Assembly: GCA_027449025.1 (NCBI GenBank)
Contig: DAIDMK010000009.1
Coordinates: 17,939-81,938 of the forward strand
Reading direction: 5' to 3'
DNA from: Lutibacter sp.
Lineage (GTDB): Bacteria; Bacteroidota; Bacteroidia; Flavobacteriales; Flavobacteriaceae
Length of the DNA: 64,000 nucleotides
The stretch's first letter is position 1. Each line of letters starts with the position of its first letter. Shown in pieces: positions 59,564 through 64,000 of the stretch. The notes under the pieces are model-generated. The model had not been told where the DNA came from and did not search any database. It saw only the letters and a program-made list of their open reading frames with translations. A program made the position numbers and the translations under genes.

Positions 59564-59785
59564 TTAAATTTTGGTGATTATAACTTCCCAAAAATCGGGT
59601 CCTTCTAAGAGATACTCCCAACTAAAAGTTTCACTTTTATCAATCAATAATTGATAATATACGGTTTTTGGATCATGGTCGTTGTATAGGATAAAAGATT
59701 CCCCTTCAGCCATTTCATCATATTTTTGAAAAATTGTTGGATGTTTAATACTTGGATCTACTTTCGTTACATTTAATATATCCAT
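59564..59785 (-). CDS. DUF2249 domain protein
   Basis: The 73-residue protein is a complete DUF2249 domain: KHPTIFQKYDEMAEGESFIL, NDHDPKTVYYQLLIDKSE and FSWEYLLEGPDFWEVIITKI. Proteins of this type follow NO reductase and nitrite metabolism genes in many bacteria. It is the first gene of the operon running to 56315 and lies downstream of a -7 box and a candidate NO operator. Confidence 0.9.
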   Translation of the reverse strand: MDILNVTKVDPSIKHPTIFQKYDEMAEGESFILYNDHDPKTVYYQLLIDKSETFSWEYLLEGPDFWEVIITKI

Positions 59786-59815
59786 AATTATTAATTTTTA
59801 AGCTTATTAATAATA

Positions 59816-59855
59816 CAAAGATATACAATAATTTTAATAGTGGATATTATTGTCC
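59816..59855 (-). promoter_or_regulatory. DUF2249 operon promoter with candidate NO operator
   Basis: The -7 box TATCTTTG (59823-59816) is preceded, 18 bases upstream, by GGATA-ttat-TGTCC (59842-59855), a one-mismatch palindrome at the -33 position. Confidence 0.65.
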
Positions 59856-60024
59856 TCTATATTTTTAATCGTAAGAATTATTTAAAAAGCTTTTATATAT
59901 TAAAAACGTTAAGGATAAATTAGAAGATCTGTTTAGGGAATCACAAAAGAATAAATTATTTCTTTCACTATCTAAATTTAAAATAGAACAAATTCTCTTC
60001 GGAGAATTTGTTCTATTATTAAAC

Positions 60025-62244
60025 TTATTTTTTTCTTTTAAGGTTATATAGAGTCTCGTTTATTGTAAACCAACAGAAATAGAATATTCCCAATGAAAAT
60101 ATAGTATCTCCAATAATTCGGGACCATTTTAAAATTTGTACAATTGGAGAATATAATAAATCAGAATCTCTTGCAAAGGAGTAGCCCTTTGTAATTGAAG
60201 TATAAGCCTGAATGATACCGATTGGCAATAAACTAAAAACTGACATAGCCACCAATCCAATATTTAATAGCCAAAATGCTCTTTTCAATTTCGTGTCTGC
60301 CCATTTTCGGTCAGAATAAAATCGCAAACTGATTAAGATAAATCCCATCCCTAACATTCCGTAAACACCAAACAATGCGGTATGTGCATGGACAGATGTG
60401 GTATTTAACCCTTGAATATAATACAAAGCAATAGGAGGATTAATTAAAAATCCAAAAACCCCTGCACCTATAAAATTCCATAATGCGACAGCTATAAAGA
60501 AAAATATAGGCCACTTGTAAAGTTGCATCCACGACCTACTTTTTAGAAGATTCCAATTTTCTCTAATTTCATACCCCATTAAAGTAAGCGGCACCACTTC
60601 TAAAGCACTAAAGGTAGCTCCTAGGGCGATGGCTTGAACTGGTGTGCCGGAATAATACAAATGATGCAAGGTGCCAATGATTCCCCCTGCTAAGAATATA
60701 CTGGCTGAAGCTACAGATACTCTTCCGGCTGTACTTGGTGAAATTATTTTCAACCTCGAGAAAATGAAAGCAATCACAACACTTGCAAACACTTCAAAGA
60801 ACCCTTCAACCCATAAATGCACCAACCACCATCTCCAATAATTAATAACTGGTAAACTACTATTCTCTCCATACATCAATCCTGAGAAAAAGAACATTCC
60901 AATGGCTATTACAGATGCCAATAAGATAATTAACAAGTGCTTGGATGCATCGTTTTTACGTATTCCATGAATAACGTGTCTACTCACCATAACAACCCAA
61001 AGTACCAGCCCAATCGCTAAGAGTATTTGCCAGAAACGCCCTAAGTCCATATACTCATATCCTTGATGGCCAAAGAAAAAATTCATAGTTAAACTTAAAA
61101 ACTGATGCACACCTAACCATTCTCCCAACATAGATCCGAATACAATAACAATAAGCGCTACGAATAAAAAATTAATACCAAAAACTTGATATTTCATTTC
61201 TTTTCCTGAAATCATTGGGGCTAAAAATAAACCGGTGGCAAGCCATGTGGCTGCAATCCAAAATACGGCTAGTTGTGTATGCCAAGTTCGTATGATTGAA
61301 TATGGAAAATAACTTGATAATTCAAATCCAAAGAATGCCTGTCCCTCTACGGTATAGTGTACAGTTAAAATTCCTAAAACAACTTGTAATCCAATAAGTA
61401 AGGAGATAACGATGAAATATTTAAGAACGGCCTTTTGCGACCTTGTAAATTTTAAGTTTTTTAAAGGGTCACTTTCAGGTTTTGTCAGCAATTCCCCCTT
61501 TTCATGATTTCTCAGATAATAAAAGGTAAGAATTCCAATAAAAAGTAACAAAAGTACAATGGACAACCCCGACCAAATAAGAGAATTTTTTGTGATATTG
61601 TTATCAATTAATGGCTCATGGGGCCAATTTGAGGTGTAGGTGTATTCTTCATTAGGTCTGTTGGTGCTTGCTGCCCATGAAGTCCAAAATAAAAATGCAT
61701 TTAGTTTTTGTAATTTATCTTTATCTACCAAGGCTCCTTTTGGAATGGCATATTCCTCTTTTCCTTCAGAAAAAATTGATGAATAATGTTTAATATTACT
61801 TTCAATGGCTGCCAGCCTAGTTTCAGAAATCGTAATCGTCCTTTCCTTTTTATCAAAAGTGTTTGTTTTAATATCTTTTATGAGCCGGGCTTTTAAGGCT
61901 GCTTTATTTTCAACATCTAAGGCTTCATAGTTTGTTTGAAAATCGCTATGCGCCCAAGTTTCAAGCATAAAGACTGCTTCTTTATGAATCCAGTCCGCCG
62001 TCCAATCTGGTGCTACATAACTTCCATGCCCCCAAATAGAACCAACTTCCATTCCACCAATAGATTCCCAAACATTTTGCCCTATTTGAATATCTTCTAT
62101 TGTATATAGTATTTCTCCCGTTTCTTTTACAATGACCTTTTCGGGGATTGGAGGTTGTGTTTGATAAACTTCTGTACCAACCCATATGAGCACAATAAAT
62201 GACAGTACAACAACACTAATAAATGCAATCCATATTTTTCTCAT
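60025..62244 (-). CDS. norB: Quinol-dependent nitric oxide reductase (qNOR)
   Basis: The 739-residue enzyme reduces NO to N2O with quinol. It has an N-terminal extension with one helix and a NorC-like periplasmic domain (QIGQNVWESIGGMEVGSIWG), followed by the 12-helix haem-copper core. Ligand motifs are RTWHTQLAVFWIA (low-spin haem), WLVHLWVEGFFEVF (non-haem iron His and Glu), TLHHLYYSG and SVHAHTALFGVYG. No separate norC is nearby, as expected for qNOR. It ends 240 bases before the DUF2249 operon. Confidence 0.96.
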   Translation of the reverse strand: MRKIWIAFISVVVLSFIVLIWVGTEVYQTQPPIPEKVIVKETGEILYTIEDIQIGQNVWESIGGMEVGSIWGHGSYVAPDWTADWIHKEAVFMLETWAHSDFQTNYEALDVENKAALKARLIKDIKTNTFDKKERTITISETRLAAIESNIKHYSSIFSEGKEEYAIPKGALVDKDKLQKLNAFLFWTSWAASTNRPNEEYTYTSNWPHEPLIDNNITKNSLIWSGLSIVLLLLFIGILTFYYLRNHEKGELLTKPESDPLKNLKFTRSQKAVLKYFIVISLLIGLQVVLGILTVHYTVEGQAFFGFELSSYFPYSIIRTWHTQLAVFWIAATWLATGLFLAPMISGKEMKYQVFGINFLFVALIVIVFGSMLGEWLGVHQFLSLTMNFFFGHQGYEYMDLGRFWQILLAIGLVLWVVMVSRHVIHGIRKNDASKHLLIILLASVIAIGMFFFSGLMYGENSSLPVINYWRWWLVHLWVEGFFEVFASVVIAFIFSRLKIISPSTAGRVSVASASIFLAGGIIGTLHHLYYSGTPVQAIALGATFSALEVVPLTLMGYEIRENWNLLKSRSWMQLYKWPIFFFIAVALWNFIGAGVFGFLINPPIALYYIQGLNTTSVHAHTALFGVYGMLGMGFILISLRFYSDRKWADTKLKRAFWLLNIGLVAMSVFSLLPIGIIQAYTSITKGYSFARDSDLLYSPIVQILKWSRIIGDTIFSLGIFYFCWFTINETLYNLKRKK

Positions 62245-62721
62245 CTAAACTTTATTTTTAATATAATTAATATTTATCCTTTTATTCCTAATAAATCGGG
62301 ATCTAAATCATCTAACAATTCCGATAATATTGTATTTTTAAGTAGGTATTTGATTTTTTTTTTGATATTTCAACAGATTTAATATACAAAGGAAAGGGTG
62401 TTTTTTATTTCATTTTACTTATCTTAGGGCACATCCTAAGTATAGCATATCCCTTTTAAAATGTGTACTTTATAAAGCAATTTTGGGTTATTCATTTTGT
62501 CTTTTTTAAATTCATTGCTGTTATAATATCCTTTAATAATTTTATGTTTTATTCTGTTTGTGTTTTTACAAAATTTTTGTCGTAAATACCTTAGGAAGAT
62601 TTAATTTTTTCAATTTAGTTACCAAATTCACGTTATTTTTTTGTAAAGTTTATTGGGCAATACAAATTATTGCCCAAGTATGTATTCACAAGAATATCAA
62701 AACAATTTTTATAATTTTTGG
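62245..62721 (-). promoter_or_regulatory. Long structured leader region of norB
   Basis: No gene is recognised. If transcription starts at the distal promoter below, the norB leader is about 470 bases. It contains a perfect hairpin TTGGGCAATA-caaat-TATTGCCCAA (62653-62677) and CTTAGG-gcacat-CCTAAG (62423-62440). Neither is followed by a T-run. Confidence 0.45.
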
Positions 62722-62773
62722 CAAATATAGGTTATTTTTTATAATGGACATTATTGTCCGCTATAAAAAATAA
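62722..62773 (-). promoter_or_regulatory. Distal norB promoter with 42-bp palindrome
   Basis: The -7 box TATATTTG (62729-62722) is preceded by a 42-base palindrome (62732-62773): arms TTATTTTTTATA and TATAAAAAATAA, and core GGACA-ttat-TGTCC (62746-62759). The core is the perfect form of the candidate NO operator. Confidence 0.6.
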
Positions 62774-63298
62774 TTTCAATATAAATTGGTAAGGATAGGG
62801 GGTGTTTTTTATAACTACATAGGGTTGAATACTAATTAAAAGTAGTTTTTAAAAGCGTTTTTTGACTTAATCTAATAAATTCACGATTGCTCTGCCGCTA
62901 GGATAGTCTGTTTCGAGAAATTTTTTATTTTATAAAATATATGGTAAGATATAAGAGGGAATAAGACGTGGTAAACAATTGATTTTTAACACAATGGTCT
63001 TTTGCTTATTTTATATTTTCTTTAGGTTGGACAATAAATACCCATATTCTTTCTTACATGTGAGAAGCTGATTTGTAAATAAAATTTAAGGAAAGATGAA
63101 GTGGGCTAGATATTAATTTTACGAATTATAATTTTGAAGCTTAATTTTATAATAGTGTCAAGTTAAAAATATTGTTAAATCTATCTGATGAAAAATAGCT
63201 TACATAAATTTATTGGATTTTGGTTGGCAGAATAAATCTAATTTTAGATACCCTTCTTAAATGATAAAAATTTGAGATTGTTTTAAGGTAGCGTATAA
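62774..63298. other. Intergenic region without a recognised gene
   Basis: About 525 AT-rich bases. Bases 62955-63014 resemble 52911-52970 downstream of ric. GGACA-ataaa-TACCC at 63029-63043 is a weak operator-like match with a five-base centre. No coding sequence was seen. Confidence 0.5.
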
Positions 63299-63775
63299 TT
63301 ATCCAAATTTTTTGGGTGTTTTCATGTTCTCATCCATTTCCTTTTTTAAATCTACAGCCTGAATGTAAATCGAGATTTTGCTTCTTATAAAATATAAAAT
63401 AACAACCACCACAACTGTAATTGGTACAGCATAAATAAACTCTACTTCATCATAATATTTTTCACTGTCATTAATAATAGAAATTAACTGGAACAAATAT
63501 ACAGAAATAGGAATGCTAAGTGCATGTACCCACCAGTGTTTGTTGGTAATAAACCAAATAATCAGAAGTAATAGAGGGACAAATTTAGCGAAAAAAGAAT
63601 AAATATATGTTTGGACATTTGGATAGAATCCGGATTTTATCGTACCAAAAAATGTTTTAATACTTTGAGTATCAGGATTTATACCTTTATACAAGTATAA
63701 AAGATATGGGGTTGATATAATAAATAAAATTATTAAACTACTTATTAATAAAGATGTCCTTTTGTTATTTTTCAT
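63299..63775 (-). CDS. Hypothetical four-helix membrane protein
   Basis: The 158-residue protein has hydrophobic segments at about 9-28, 58-78, 82-103 and 118-138 and a basic, charged C-terminus. The family is not recognised. It stands alone on the minus strand between the norB upstream region and an IS element. Confidence 0.7.
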   Translation of the reverse strand: MKNNKRTSLLISSLIILFIISTPYLLYLYKGINPDTQSIKTFFGTIKSGFYPNVQTYIYSFFAKFVPLLLLIIWFITNKHWWVHALSIPISVYLFQLISIINDSEKYYDEVEFIYAVPITVVVVVILYFIRSKISIYIQAVDLKKEMDENMKTPKKFG

Positions 63776-63857
63776 TATTAACTTAACTGGGGTTATAAAG
63801 TTTCAAATATAATTCAATTAATTTGAATACGCAACTTAATTCCAGCATATAAAGAAG

Positions 63858-63886
63858 CCGTCTCACAACTAGAGACGGTTTTTTTT
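63858..63886 (+). terminator. Terminator hairpin at the edge of the IS element
   Basis: CCGTCTC-acaacta-GAGACGG is a perfect seven-pair stem followed by eight T residues on the plus strand. No plus-strand gene precedes it for many kilobases; it probably shields the downstream transposase from read-through. Confidence 0.7.
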
Positions 63887-63895
63887 GTACATTTA

Positions 63896-63927
63896 TTTGG
63901 AAGTTTTATTAGTTTTTTGTATCTTTA
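63896..63927 (+). promoter_or_regulatory. Promoter of the transposase gene
   Basis: TTTG (63896-63899), a 20-base spacer and TATCTTTA (63920-63927) form a good Bacteroidetes -33/-7 pair ahead of the ATG at 63953. Confidence 0.6.
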
Positions 63928-63952
63928 GTTATTGATTTACAGATAATTAACT

Positions 63953-64000
63953 ATGAATTTCAAACATTACAACCAACAGCAAACGATACTTTTACCTTAT
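63953..64000 (+). mobile_element. IS1182-type transposase gene, first 16 codons
   Basis: The frame from the ATG at 63953 reads MNFKHYNQQQTILLPY up to the window end. This closely matches the start of IS1182-family DDE transposases (FKHYNQxQxxLLPP). Only the N-terminus is visible, so completeness and the right end cannot be judged. Confidence 0.7.

Noticed and set aside
62558..62773. 71-codon plus-strand frame upstream of norB
   Set aside because: Low-complexity Phe/Ile/Lys content and overlap with the 42-bp palindrome; no promoter on that strand.
1..64000. tRNA or rRNA genes
   Set aside because: Reading both strands I saw no cloverleaf with a TTCRANYC loop or rRNA signature; a tRNA scan would settle this.

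Overview
The window is AT-rich chromosomal DNA of a member of the Bacteroidota, most likely a Flavobacteriaceae. The evidence is the gene content (large type II-C Cas9, DUF3494 ice-binding proteins, OmpA and beta-barrel proteins, ACR3/ArsM arsenic genes, quinol NO reductase, FTR1), promoters of the Bacteroidetes type (TTTG at -33 and TAnnTTTG at -7), and little Shine-Dalgarno signal. Two ice-binding proteins suggest a cold habitat such as sea ice, cold sediment or cold soil. No rRNA or tRNA gene was recognised.

Layout. 1-7009 holds housekeeping and stress genes: the end of an LptF/G permease gene, tgt, rluF, DUF502, dodecin, universal stress protein and a MgtC/DUF4010 membrane protein. 7012-16859 is a type II-C CRISPR-Cas locus: a tracrRNA gene on the minus strand, cas9, a RelB/ParE-type toxin-antitoxin pair, 28 repeats with 27 spacers, a tandem REP-like repeat block with its REP-associated transposase, and cas2-cas1 facing the array. 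16984-39075 is a long, mostly minus-strand envelope and stress region: ice-binding proteins, OmpA, lmo0937-type peptides, CsbD, Mla lipid transport, YtxH proteins, a hybrid kinase with response regulator, an AraC-type regulator and Hsp20. 39362-45443 (plus strand) has an OmpR-type two-component pair, a ferritin-like/VIT iron protein, LemA and an M48 protease. 45753-51286 holds two arsenic operons. 51575-62244 is a nitric-oxide and iron region: a broken ferredoxin gene, hemerythrin, RIC, Rrf2 regulator, FTR1, a DUF2249/haem-copper operon and quinol NO reductase. The window ends inside an IS1182-type transposase gene.

The strongest signal not explained by genes is a set of eight near-identical promoters between 18.8 and 36.3 kb. 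Each has two direct repeats of TTATGTAAC 21 bp apart and then, in seven of eight cases exactly 21 nt further on, a -7 box of the form YACCTTTG with no -33 box. They precede both ice-binding genes and the OmpA, CsbD, Mla, YtxH, beta-barrel and secreted-protein genes, so they define a regulon. An AraC-family regulator and a hybrid kinase are encoded inside the cluster; AraC-type proteins classically bind direct repeats with this period.

A second candidate regulon has the palindrome GGAYA-N4-TRYCC near the promoters of the Rrf2 regulator, RIC, the DUF2249 operon and the far upstream promoter of norB. This fits a nitric-oxide-responsive Rrf2 protein. The CRISPR locus is bracketed by copies of a REP-like palindrome that also surrounds the resident RAYT transposase gene.
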